Counted from the stretch's first letter, positions 5,980 through 13,114 are shown. The stretch is DNA of 18,331 bases from Phycisphaerales bacterium UBA6054 (GCA_002429045.1 DIYM01000026.1:11591-29921); one strand, 5' to 3'. Notes: generated by a model from the letters alone, not told the origin. Numbers and translations are program-made.

Positions 5980-7992
5980 TCAGGACGAGGGGACGGCTCT
6001 GCCGCGGGTCGCGGGCTCGGTCGGAGTCTCGGTCTCGGTCGCGACGAATGGTTGGTTGCGTTCGGGGTCCGCGGCGTAGCGGATCATGCGTGCGATGCCG
6101 CCGGTGTCGAGGCCGACCTCGGCGAGTTGGAGGGCGCGAGAGTCCTGGGCGACCCATCGGTCGGGCAGCCCGTGCCGGACCACTCGGGATGTGTCCAGGC
6201 CGAGTTCCTGGGCGGCTTCGATGACCGCGGTGCCGAATCCACCGATCGTCGTGTGGTCTTCCAGGGTGAGGACGGGAACGTTGCGGTTGAGCAGTGACCT
6301 GATGAGCGCGGTGTCGATGGGCTTGGCGAAGCGTGCGTCGTAGACAGCGACGTTGTAGTCGCCCGCCAGCGTGTCGCGGGCGGACAGCGCGTCGATGGCG
6401 GGCGTGCCGAACGCGAGCACGGCGACGTCCGGTGCGTTGGCGTCGAGGTCGGCGTGCTCTTCGGTGAGCAGGCGTGCCTTGCCGGGCTCGAACGGCGGGC
6501 ACGGATCGGTGACGCGTTCGGACACATCGTCGCGCGGGTAGCGGACGGACGAGAGCCCGTCGTCCCAGGTGCGCATGAACTCGAGCGATGCGCGGAGGCT
6601 GGGCTCGTCGATGGCGGCCATCAGGACGGCGTTGGGCAGGGTGCGGAGGATCGATACGTCGCAGAACCCGTGGTGGACGGCGCCGTCTCCGCCGACGAGC
6701 CCGGCGCGGTCGAGGCAGAGGCGGACGGGCAGACCCTGGAGTGCGACCTCCTGGAACGCCTGGTCGAAGGCCCGCTGGAGGAAGGTGGAGTACACGGCGA
6801 AGAAGGGCTTGAGCCCGGTCTTGGCCATGCCGGCCATCATGTCCATCGCGTGGCTCTCGCAGATGCCGGTATCGAACGAGCGGGCGGGGTGCTTGTCGAT
6901 CGCCCTGGCGACGCCTGTGCCGTCGGCCATGGCGGCGGTCGCGACGACGACCTTGGCGTCGCGGTCCATGACTTCGGTGATCGCGTCGCCGAACGCGCTG
7001 GTGAACGAGCGTCCGCCGGACTTCATCTCAACGCGGCAGCCGAGCTGTTCGGTGCGTTGGACCTTGAAGGCTTTGGGCGAGTGGAACCTGGTCGCGTCCT
7101 GCTCGGCGATGTCGAGGCCCTTGCCCTTGATGGTTTTGACATGGAGCACCATCGGGCGGTCCATGTCTCGTGCCTCGGTGAGGAACTCGATGAGCGTTGG
7201 CAGGTCGTGCCCGTCGATGGGGCCGACGGTGAGCAGCCCGAACTTCTCGAACCAGGAGTCTTCGGCGATGGCGGCTTTGGTCATCTCGCCCATGCGGTGG
7301 TACGCCTCGCGGAGCATGCCGCCGCCGGGGACGTGCTTGAGGAGTTCCTTGGCGCCCTTCTTGAAGTCCCCGTAGGTGTGGCTGACGCGGACGCGGTCGA
7401 AGTACTGGGCCATGGCGCCCTGGGGCTTGCTGATCGACATGCCGTTGTCGTTGAGGACGACGAGGAACTGGCGGTTGAGGACGCCCGCTCCGTTGAGGCC
7501 TTCCATGGCGACGCCGTTGACGATCGAGGCGTCGCCGATGATCGAGACGACACGGCGGCCGCCCGGGTTGGTCTTGGGGTCGTAGCCCTCGGCGTTGAGC
7601 GAGTCGCCCCGGGCCATTCCCACGGCGGTGGAGATGCCGGTGCCGGCGTGCCCGACCGAGAACAGGTCGTACGGGGACTCGCTGGGCTCGGGGAAGCCGG
7701 ACATGCCCTGGCGGGTGCGGAGCTTGGAGAGCAGCGGGAGGCGCCCGGTGAGCAGCTTGTGCGGGTAGCACTGGTGTCCGACGTCGAAGAGCAGGCGGTC
7801 GAATCCGAAGTCGAACACGCGGTGCATCGCGATCGTGAGTTCGACGACGCCCAGATTGGGGGCCAGATGCCCCCCGGTCTGGGAGACCTGGTCGATGATC
7901 GCGCCCCGGATTTCGGCGGCCAGCTCTTCGAGCTGCTCGAGGGTGTAGTCACGGACGTCGTCCGGGCCGGTGAGTTGTTCGAGCAGTGCCAT
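5980..7992 (-). CDS. dxs: 1-deoxy-D-xylulose-5-phosphate synthase
   Basis: First enzyme of the MEP isoprenoid pathway: a thiamine-diphosphate enzyme joining pyruvate and glyceraldehyde 3-phosphate. Of 670 residues, H42 ('GGHLAPNLG'), H73 ('DVGHQCYPHK') and H115 ('VGHAGTG') match the catalytic and cofactor histidines. 'GDASIVNGVAMEGLN' (from 153) with 'LNDN' near 180-183 is the Mg-thiamine site. E379 in 'GICESHAMD' is the proton-relay Glu. 'YSTFLQRAFDQ' and 'LDRAGLVGGDGAVHHG' mark the pyrimidine and transketolase C-terminal domains. Odd points: the thiamine motif reads GDA rather than GDG, and 'CESHA' replaces the common 'AEQHA'. The extra length compared with about 620 residues in E. coli is partly a Thr/Glu-rich tail. 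It lies between ispA and nadK. A TAGAAT box 39 bp upstream suggests its own promoter. Confidence 0.95.
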   Translation of the reverse strand: MALLEQLTGPDDVRDYTLEQLEELAAEIRGAIIDQVSQTGGHLAPNLGVVELTIAMHRVFDFGFDRLLFDVGHQCYPHKLLTGRLPLLSKLRTRQGMSGFPEPSESPYDLFSVGHAGTGISTAVGMARGDSLNAEGYDPKTNPGGRRVVSIIGDASIVNGVAMEGLNGAGVLNRQFLVVLNDNGMSISKPQGAMAQYFDRVRVSHTYGDFKKGAKELLKHVPGGGMLREAYHRMGEMTKAAIAEDSWFEKFGLLTVGPIDGHDLPTLIEFLTEARDMDRPMVLHVKTIKGKGLDIAEQDATRFHSPKAFKVQRTEQLGCRVEMKSGGRSFTSAFGDAITEVMDRDAKVVVATAAMADGTGVARAIDKHPARSFDTGICESHAMDMMAGMAKTGLKPFFAVYSTFLQRAFDQAFQEVALQGLPVRLCLDRAGLVGGDGAVHHGFCDVSILRTLPNAVLMAAIDEPSLRASLEFMRTWDDGLSSVRYPRDDVSERVTDPCPPFEPGKARLLTEEHADLDANAPDVAVLAFGTPAIDALSARDTLAGDYNVAVYDARFAKPIDTALIRSLLNRNVPVLTLEDHTTIGGFGTAVIEAAQELGLDTSRVVRHGLPDRWVAQDSRALQLAEVGLDTGGIARMIRYAADPERNQPFVATETETPTEPATRGRAVPSS

Positions 7993-8031
7993 GTTGGTCT
8001 CGTGTTCGGAGAGCGGGGTTCGACCGATGCC

Positions 8032-8037
8032 ATTCTA
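8032..8037 (-). promoter_or_regulatory. Likely -10 box of dxs (TAGAAT)
   Basis: On the minus strand TAGAAT, one base off the consensus -10, lies 39 bp before the dxs ATG. It would give a leader of roughly 30 nt, unlike the leaderless layout of neighbouring genes. A -35 match is not evident at 17 bp. The box lies in the 140-bp ispA-dxs gap and implies that dxs-nadK can be transcribed apart from ispA. Confidence 0.5.
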
Positions 8038-8091
8038 GCGTCGGAAGGGGGTCTTCGTGTGTGTATGGAGAACGCGTCGGGGATGTTCGGG

Positions 8092-8111
8092 GTCGGTGTC
8101 GCGGCACCGAC
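8092..8111 (-). terminator. GC-rich hairpin downstream of ispA
   Basis: GTCGGTG (8092-8098) pairs with CACCGAC (8105-8111) around a 6-nt loop, 21 bp past the ispA stop and upstream of the dxs promoter. No T-run follows. It has the same 7-bp stem and 6-nt loop geometry as the hairpin at 5040-5059. It may end or attenuate the ispA transcript; this rests on position only. Confidence 0.35.
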
Positions 8112-8132
8112 AGTTGGCCGGAGAGACGGTGC

Positions 8133-9044
8133 CTATCGGTCCCTTGAAGCCATCTGACGGCTGAGGGCGATGAGCGGCTCGGCGGGCGGGCCGAGGGGGG
8201 CGATCAGGGCTTCGGATTCCGCCTGCAGGCGGGAGATCTCGGCGCGGGATCCGTCAACGCCGAGCAGGGCGGGGTACGTCACCTTGCCGGCGTCGGCGTC
8301 CTTGCCGGTGGCCTTGCCGACCGACTCGGGCGAGCCTTCGACATCCAGGAGGTCGTCGACGATCTGGAAGATCAGCCCGAGGCGTTCGGCAAACCCCGTC
8401 ATGGCGGAGAGGCGGTCGGCGTCGTCCGGTGAGCCGGCGCCGAGCATCGCGCCGGCTCGGCAGGCGGCGCGGATGAGGGCCCCGGTCTTGTTGCGGTGGA
8501 TCAGCTCGGTGCGTTCGAGTTCGGAAAGCCCGGCGGGCAGGCCGCCCAGCGAGTCGTAGACCTGACCGACGATCATGTCACGGGTGCCGGTCACGAGTTC
8601 GCGGACGAGCGCGAGGCGCAGCTCGGCGGGCTCGGTGTGGCACAGCCGGTCGCAGGCGTCGAAGGCGAGCGTGAGCATCGCGTCGCCGGCGAGGAGGGCC
8701 ATCGGCTCGCCCGAGTGTCTGTGGAGCGTGGGCCTGCCGCGGCGGAGGTCGTCGTTGTCGAGGCACGGCAGGTCGTCATGCACCAGGCTGAACGCGTGGA
8801 TGAGCTCGACCGCGACCCCGGCGGGCAGGGACGCAGCCCCCCGGCCGCCGACCGCTTCGGCGCAGCGCCATGCGAGCACGGGGCGGAGCCGCTTGCCTCC
8901 GCCGAGGAGCGCGTAGCCCACCGCGTCGAGCAGCGTTCCGCGGAGCCCGCAGGCGCCCGCGTATGAGCGGAGCGCGTCGTCGATCGCACCGACGACGCCC
9001 GCGTGGGATGGGCTCGCGTATCGATTCGGGGTCGGGGGCGGCAT
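8133..9044 (-). CDS. ispA: Polyprenyl (farnesyl/geranylgeranyl) diphosphate synthase
   Basis: A 303-residue chain-elongating prenyltransferase that condenses isopentenyl diphosphate with allylic diphosphates. 'LLGGGKRLRPVL' (46-57) is the substrate diphosphate site. The first Asp-rich motif is 'HDDLPCLDNDDLRRGRPT' (89-106), in the two-residue-longer bacterial form. The second is 'FQIVDDLLD' (DDxxD at 230-234), followed by a 'GKATGKDADAGK' loop. Residues before the first motif are 'AFSLVH', without bulky aromatic blocking residues that I can call with confidence, so C15 or C20 product length stays open. The frame extends upstream to 9788, but that part lies opposite the exbB-like gene. The ATG at 9044 follows a TACCAT box by 7 nt and gives the normal family length. 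It heads the ispA-dxs-nadK block. Confidence 0.92.
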   Translation of the reverse strand: MPPPTPNRYASPSHAGVVGAIDDALRSYAGACGLRGTLLDAVGYALLGGGKRLRPVLAWRCAEAVGGRGAASLPAGVAVELIHAFSLVHDDLPCLDNDDLRRGRPTLHRHSGEPMALLAGDAMLTLAFDACDRLCHTEPAELRLALVRELVTGTRDMIVGQVYDSLGGLPAGLSELERTELIHRNKTGALIRAACRAGAMLGAGSPDDADRLSAMTGFAERLGLIFQIVDDLLDVEGSPESVGKATGKDADAGKVTYPALLGVDGSRAEISRLQAESEALIAPLGPPAEPLIALSRQMASRDR

Positions 9045-9057
9045 CGGAGCGATGGTA
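9045..9057 (-). promoter_or_regulatory. Putative leaderless promoter of ispA (TACCAT box 7 nt before ATG)
   Basis: On the minus strand TACCAT (9052-9057) is followed by 7 nt (9045-9051) and the ispA ATG at 9044. There is no Shine-Dalgarno site. It is back-to-back with the exbB-like promoter in a 37-bp divergent gap, so each promoter's upstream contacts reach into the opposite promoter or gene. Confidence 0.5.
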
Positions 9058-9063
9058 CGCGCG

Positions 9064-9081
9064 GGCCGGTATGATCCGCCC
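9064..9081 (+). promoter_or_regulatory. Putative leaderless promoter of the exbB-like gene (TATGAT box 6 nt before ATG)
   Basis: TATGAT at 9070-9075 ends 6 nt before the ATG at 9082. The 13-base string GGCCGGTATGATC (9064-9076) is identical to 3089-3101 before the antiporter gene. There is no ribosome site and no clear -35. The two copies suggest the same promoter type or a shared regulator. Confidence 0.55.
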
Positions 9082-9696
9082 ATGCTCGCGTCGATCGCCG
9101 AGATATTCCGCGCCGGCGGATGGGTGATGTACCCGCTGCTGGCGTTGTCGCTGCTGGGCGGGACGCTGGTGGTCGAGCGTGCGATGTTCTGGCTGATGAA
9201 CGCGGGCAACGCGCGTCGGTTCGGGCTGTATCTCGCGGACCTGCAGGCGGGGAACCGTTCGGGCGCGATCGCGCGGGCGCGGGACGACAGGGGGGCCCTG
9301 GCGCGTTTGGTGCGGATGCTCGGGTCTTCGGAGGGATTTCCCAGCGAGGGGGTCGCGGTGGCGGCGGTGGAGTCGCTCCGCCCGCCGATCGAGCGGTTCG
9401 GCGCGACGCTGGGGGTGATCATCGCGGCGGCCCCGCTGCTGGGGATCCTCGGCACGGTCACCGGGATCATCGAGAGCTTCGATCTGCTGGGCGAGGCGAC
9501 GACGGTCTCGGACCCGACGGCGGTGGCGGGTGGCATCGCCGAGGCGCTGTACACGACCGCGTTCGGGCTGACGATCGCGCTGCTGGTGGTGTTCCCGCAC
9601 GCGCTGTTTAGGGCGCGCTCCGAGCGGACGCTGGCCCGGCTGGAGGCGCTGGCCGGTGCGATGGCGGACGCGGGCGAGCCGGGTTCGAGGAACTGA
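9082..9696 (+). CDS. MotA/TolQ/ExbB-family proton channel protein
   Basis: A 204-residue inner-membrane protein. Three membrane segments are visible: residues about 14-36 ('VMYPLLALSLLGGTLVVE'), 105-130 ('GVIIAAAPLLGILGTVTGI') and 155-180 ('EALYTTAFGLTIALLVVF'). The second and third carry the family signatures: 'PLLGILGTVTGIIESF' and 'ALYTTAFGLTIAL', whose Thr and Gly residues line the proton path. These proteins form pentameric channels that use proton flow to drive an ExbD/TolR or MotB-type partner. The size fits ExbB/TolQ rather than MotA. No exbD/tolR or tonB gene lies beside it, which is unusual; the partner must be elsewhere. The frame extends to 9052, but the ATG at 9082 follows the -10 box. 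It converges on the membrane TPR gene with an 18-bp gap. Confidence 0.88.
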   Translation: MLASIAEIFRAGGWVMYPLLALSLLGGTLVVERAMFWLMNAGNARRFGLYLADLQAGNRSGAIARARDDRGALARLVRMLGSSEGFPSEGVAVAAVESLRPPIERFGATLGVIIAAAPLLGILGTVTGIIESFDLLGEATTVSDPTAVAGGIAEALYTTAFGLTIALLVVFPHALFRARSERTLARLEALAGAMADAGEPGSRN

Positions 9697-9714
9697 TCCG
9701 ACTCACCTGTGCGG

Positions 9715-11100
9715 TCACTCAGCAGGCGGGATGTCATCGAACGGGACCTGCTCCGCGCACCCGGCGGCTTCGTAGAGCTTGCGTTCAATGGCGAGGTTGT
9801 GGGTTGTTTCTTTGTGCAGGTGCGGGAATGCGGCTTCCGTTGTGACGGTCAACGCCGCCTTGCTGCACGCGATGGACCGGCGGAGCAGCTGGCAACGGTC
9901 CTCGCCCGGCAGAGCGGCGAGATACGCGTATGTAACGCTGAGGTTGTGGCGGGTCGTGGCCCAGTTGGTGGGATGGGCGTCCCTTGTGTAGATAGTGAGG
10001 GCGTTGGTGTAGGCGTCGATGGCATTGCGAAGGTTGTCGGACCGGTCACCGGTGGGCATCTGGGCCCACGCGGTTCCACAATTGCCTTGGGTCATGGCCC
10101 AGTCGGTGGAATCCCGGTTGAGTAGGGCGAGTGTGCCGGTCGCGATGTCGATCGCGCGATGCCGGTGGGCACCGACATCACTCTGGCGTGCCGACACGTG
10201 GGCGACCGTCACGCTGTTCCGGGCGCCGATGTCGATTGGCCGCAGGGCTAGCGCCTGTTCGTACGGCTCGACGGCTTTGTCCGGCTCGTTGGCCTGGTAC
10301 CAGTTGTCGCCTTCGAGCGTCAGGATCCGGAACGCCTCAGCAATAGGATCTCTCTTGAGTTCCTGGATGATCGCGTCCGCGGCCTCGTGATTTCGCAGGG
10401 CGATCTCGGCGACGGCTTGTTGCTCTTTGTCGCCGCGTTCGCGCAGGAGCTTGGCCTGCTCGATCAGCTCCGGCGGCCATTCCTGTTGGGTCGGGTCGGT
10501 CTGAGACTTCTTGTTCTCCTCGATCTTGTCGAGGAGCCGCTGTTCCATCGCGGCCAGGTCGTCTTTGGTGGCTTGCTCTTCCTGCGCCGCTTTGATTTCT
10601 TCGAGGGTCGCGCCGATCTCGCCGAGCGTGACCTCGCCGTCGAAGCCGATCGATCGGAGGGCGTCGGTGACTTTGTCGGCGATGATCTGCTTGTCGTTGG
10701 CGTCGAGCTTGGCCCAGACGAAGCGGCGGCGGGTGTGGATGTCTTCGAGCATCGCCAGGCCGGCGGCTTGGTCTTTATGGAGTTCGGCCAGGGCGTCCTG
10801 CACCTTGGCGAAGTGGGCTCTGAGTTCGGCTTCGCGGGCCTGGACTTCGTTGCCTTCGACGACGGCTTGGCGCCAGCGGACGTAGCCGACGCCGCCGAGG
10901 CAGATCAGGGCGGCCGCGACGGGGGCTCCGGCGGCGGTGAGGGCCGCCGCGGCGGGCCAGCCGTTCGCGGCGACCTGGCCGCAGAGCTGCGGGAGTCCTT
11001 TGTACGTGTCGGTGAGGATGGCTTTGGCGATCGAGGCGGGCAGATCGATCGCTTCGCTGAGCACGGCGCCGGCTGCTTTGCTGTGGTCGCGTTTGGCCAT
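9715..11100 (-). CDS. Membrane-anchored TPR protein, low GC, function unknown
   Basis: A 461-residue protein I cannot name. Residues 1-48 are helical and cytosolic-looking. About 50-73 ('AAAALTAAGAPVAAALICLG') form one membrane segment. About 78-215 are charged and helical, probably coiled coil. A Pro-containing linker follows ('DPTQQEWPPELIEQA'). From about 245 come TPR-like helix pairs, the clearest being 'DWAMTQGNCGTAW...AIDAYTNALTIYTRDA' and 'NWATTRHNLSVTYAYL', 46 residues apart. This 'WA.T..NL' repeat wording is common in TPR proteins with many partners. The ATG at 11100 has a GGGGAG ribosome site 4 nt upstream and lies 17 bp after the EIIA gene, so the two are co-transcribed. The open frame upstream of 11100 is opposite-frame noise over the EIIA gene. 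Sampled 60-base blocks are about 58-62% GC against 68-77% in the neighbour, suggesting recent acquisition or different constraint. Confidence 0.8.
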   Translation of the reverse strand: MAKRDHSKAAGAVLSEAIDLPASIAKAILTDTYKGLPQLCGQVAANGWPAAAALTAAGAPVAAALICLGGVGYVRWRQAVVEGNEVQAREAELRAHFAKVQDALAELHKDQAAGLAMLEDIHTRRRFVWAKLDANDKQIIADKVTDALRSIGFDGEVTLGEIGATLEEIKAAQEEQATKDDLAAMEQRLLDKIEENKKSQTDPTQQEWPPELIEQAKLLRERGDKEQQAVAEIALRNHEAADAIIQELKRDPIAEAFRILTLEGDNWYQANEPDKAVEPYEQALALRPIDIGARNSVTVAHVSARQSDVGAHRHRAIDIATGTLALLNRDSTDWAMTQGNCGTAWAQMPTGDRSDNLRNAIDAYTNALTIYTRDAHPTNWATTRHNLSVTYAYLAALPGEDRCQLLRRSIACSKAALTVTTEAAFPHLHKETTHNLAIERKLYEAAGCAEQVPFDDIPPAE

Positions 11101-11117
11101 CCGTCTCCCCGGTCGGA

Positions 11118-11579
11118 TTATCGCCCGTTGGCTTGGGCGATGACCAGCTCGTAGATCGCGGCCGCGTCTTCCGCGTCGTAGATGTTCTGGCGGAAGTCTT
11201 CGTCGGTCATCATGCGGCTGACCTGGGCGAGCGCCTGGATGTGGTCGCTCGTTTTGTTGGGCGGCGAGGCGAGCAGGACGACCAGGCGGACGGGCTGGTT
11301 GTCGATCGCCTCGAAGTCGAGGGGGAGCGCGGGCTTGCCGATCGCCATGGTCAGCTCGGAGATGCCCTCGCACTTGCCGTGGGGGATCGCGAGCCCGTGC
11401 CCGATGCCGGTGGTGCGGGTCTGCTCTCGGGTCCAGACGGCGTCCTTGAGCGCCTCGCCGTCGCTCACCCTGCCGGCGTCGACCAGGAGGTCGACGAGCT
11501 CGCAGATCACCTCGTGCTTGCCATCGTTCTCCAGCGGGGAACGGACGCATTCAACGGTCAGGATCTCGCTCAGCTGCAT
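11118..11579 (-). CDS. PTS EIIA type-2 domain protein (PtsN/fructose-type)
   Basis: A single-domain, 153-residue cytosolic protein of the EIIA-Ntr/EIIA-Fru family. The phospho-acceptor is His67 in 'GIGHGLAIPHGK', the family's core motif. 'LVVLLASPPNKTSDHIQALAQVS' is the second conserved block, with the His that supports phosphotransfer. Length equals E. coli PtsN. EIIA-Ntr proteins usually regulate transport, K+ balance or stress according to their phosphorylation state. No EIIB/EIIC, HPr or EI gene is in the window, so a regulatory rather than sugar-uptake role is likely (inference). The ATG at 11579 starts the domain as the family does; a GTG at 11600 would add seven residues. The gene lies 87 bp after rsmB and 17 bp before the TPR gene. 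Confidence 0.9.
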   Translation of the reverse strand: MQLSEILTVECVRSPLENDGKHEVICELVDLLVDAGRVSDGEALKDAVWTREQTRTTGIGHGLAIPHGKCEGISELTMAIGKPALPLDFEAIDNQPVRLVVLLASPPNKTSDHIQALAQVSRMMTDEDFRQNIYDAEDAAAIYELVIAQANGR

Positions 11580-11666
11580 TGCACCGTCCTGGTCACACAC
11601 GGGCCGGGCGGGCCCTGTTGGGAGACTGGGGTGTCGGCGGACCCGACGATTCCCACGCGGCCAATC

Positions 11667-13076
11667 CTACCCCCGGTCGCCATCCGCGGTCCGGGCGTCG
11701 AGGACCCGCATCTCGGCGGCGTAGGACGCGTCCCGGTAGGCGGCGGGGTTGCCCCCGGGCAGCCCCTCCGGGAGCACCGGGCGGTCGCGCTCGAGCGTGA
11801 GCGAGAGCGAGCGTGCGGCCCAATCGGCCTGGCGCCGGTTCTCCTCGGGTTCGAGGCTGCAGGTGGAGTAGACCACGCGTCCGCCGTGCCCGACCATCCC
11901 GGCGGCGTTGGAGAGGATCGCCCGCTGGGTGGAGATCAGTCGGGCCATCGCGTCGGACCGCACCCTGTAGCGTGCTTCGGTGCGCCGGGGCAGCACGCCC
12001 GAGTTCGAGCACGGCACGTCCGCCAGCGCGAGGTCCGCCCAGCCCCGCCCTCTGGCGGCGAGCTCGTCGGCGTGCGCGACCTCGACGCGCGGCTGACCGG
12101 CGAAGACCGACCGCAGCGAGCGCAGCCGATCCTCGTCGATCTCGCACGCGACGACCGTGGCGTCGGGGAACTTGGCGAGCAGTTGCCGGGTCTTGGTGCC
12201 CCGCCCGGCGCAGAGGTCGACGACGGTCTCCTCGCCTTCGTCTTCGAGCCCGTCGACCACGTGCGAGGCGGCGGGGTCCTGGACCGCGAGCGATGGATAC
12301 TCGCGGAGGGTGTTTGCGAGTTCGGCACGCCCGCCAACATAGACGGCATGCGTCTGGCTGTCGTGACGTGTGAACCGGTCGTCGGATTCGATCCGGCTCC
12401 GGTCGTCGCACCGGCAGACTGTGGGTGGGTGAACCAGGGTGTGCATCGCGAGGACGCCGAGGTCGGCGTCGAGGCGTGACCACGACTCGATGAGTTCCAG
12501 CGGGAGCGAGCAGGCGACGCCGAGCATCTCGTAAGGGTCGTCCGGCAGGCGGATCCGTTGGAGGCGGATGGCACCGCCTGCGGACAGCGGGACGGCGTCG
12601 GGGCGGTCGTCCCAGTAGGGGAGGCGTTCGGCGCGGGTCTCGGCGACGCGGCGGAGGATCGCGTTGACCATCCCGCCCGCTTTGAAGCGGATGTGCCGCT
12701 TGGCCCATGCGACGGTCTCGGAGATGGCCGCGTGGTCCGGCACGCGGTCGAGGAAGTACAGCTGGGCCGCCCCGCAGATCAGGGCGGCACGCATGCGCGG
12801 CTCGAGCGTTTCGATGTCGCGTTGCCCGGCGGCGCTGACGAGATACCCGAGCGTGATCCAGCGGCGCAGTGAGGCGTCCAGGAGCATGTGGGCGAGGGCC
12901 GCGTCGCGCGGGTCCATGCCCCGGGTGTCAGGATCGATGGGGTGCAGGTCGGGCATCGCCTCGGCGTGCTCGGAGAGCACCCGGAGGGCGGCATCGCGCG
13001 GGTCGGTCGGGCGGTCGCCCGCTCTCAGGGCTGGGGCTGCGGTCATGGATCGGGCTGAGCCGTTGGGCTGGTCCAT
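11667..13076 (-). CDS. rsmB: 16S rRNA m5C967-type methyltransferase (RsmB/NSUN family)
   Basis: A 469-residue enzyme with two parts. Residues about 15-165 form a NusB-like RNA-binding domain ('AALICGAAQLYFLDRVPDHA', 'VNAILRRVAE'). The C-terminal half is the SAM-dependent catalytic domain: 'VVDLCAGRGTKTRQLL' (from about 281, SAM binding), 'LADVPCSNSGVLPRR' with Cys356, and 'VVYSTCSLEPEEN' with Cys406. The two cysteines match the release and nucleophile residues of RNA m5C methyltransferases. The SAM loop reads AGRGTK where many relatives have AAPGGK. In E. coli the target is C967 of 16S rRNA; the same target here is inference. Start: ATG at 13076, beside a GTG at 13079; the ATG at 13046 is another option. 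It is divergent from the kinase gene across 38 bp. Confidence 0.9.
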   Translation of the reverse strand: MDQPNGSARSMTAAPALRAGDRPTDPRDAALRVLSEHAEAMPDLHPIDPDTRGMDPRDAALAHMLLDASLRRWITLGYLVSAAGQRDIETLEPRMRAALICGAAQLYFLDRVPDHAAISETVAWAKRHIRFKAGGMVNAILRRVAETRAERLPYWDDRPDAVPLSAGGAIRLQRIRLPDDPYEMLGVACSLPLELIESWSRLDADLGVLAMHTLVHPPTVCRCDDRSRIESDDRFTRHDSQTHAVYVGGRAELANTLREYPSLAVQDPAASHVVDGLEDEGEETVVDLCAGRGTKTRQLLAKFPDATVVACEIDEDRLRSLRSVFAGQPRVEVAHADELAARGRGWADLALADVPCSNSGVLPRRTEARYRVRSDAMARLISTQRAILSNAAGMVGHGGRVVYSTCSLEPEENRRQADWAARSLSLTLERDRPVLPEGLPGGNPAAYRDASYAAEMRVLDARTADGDRG

Positions 13077-13114
13077 CACCTACGGTACGCCGTCTGCTTG
13101 TGTGACCTCGAACC
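13077..13114. promoter_or_regulatory. Compact divergent promoter region, rsmB / histidine kinase
   Basis: Only 38 bp separate the ATG of rsmB from that of the kinase. On the minus strand TACCGT (13082-13087) ends 5 nt before the rsmB ATG, slightly closer than the other leaderless-type boxes. On the plus strand the equivalent position holds TGACCT, a poor -10. Neither gene has a Shine-Dalgarno site. The two promoters must overlap, but their exact boxes are uncertain. Confidence 0.35.

Noticed and set aside
6454..8157. Open frame of about 567 codons on the plus strand across dxs
   Set aside because: Antisense shadow of dxs, whose catalytic motifs are unmistakable on the minus strand. The shadow is Gly/Ala/Val/Asp-rich without a recognisable domain.
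9045..9788. N-terminal extension of ispA by 248 codons
   Set aside because: It lies wholly opposite the exbB-like gene, is Ser/Ala/Pro/Arg-rich, and would make the enzyme nearly twice the family length.
9715..11100. TPR protein as part of an anti-phage STAND or CHAT-type defence system
   Set aside because: No NTPase, protease, TIR or nuclease domain is visible in it or its neighbours; the repeat wording alone does not show defence.
11101..11550. N-terminal extension of the membrane TPR protein by 150 codons
   Set aside because: It overlaps the EIIA gene in another frame, is Arg/Pro-rich, and a ribosome site marks the ATG at 11100.
11133..12479. Open frame of about 448 codons on the plus strand across the EIIA gene and rsmB
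   Set aside because: It spans two real genes on the other strand and their gap, and shows no domain.
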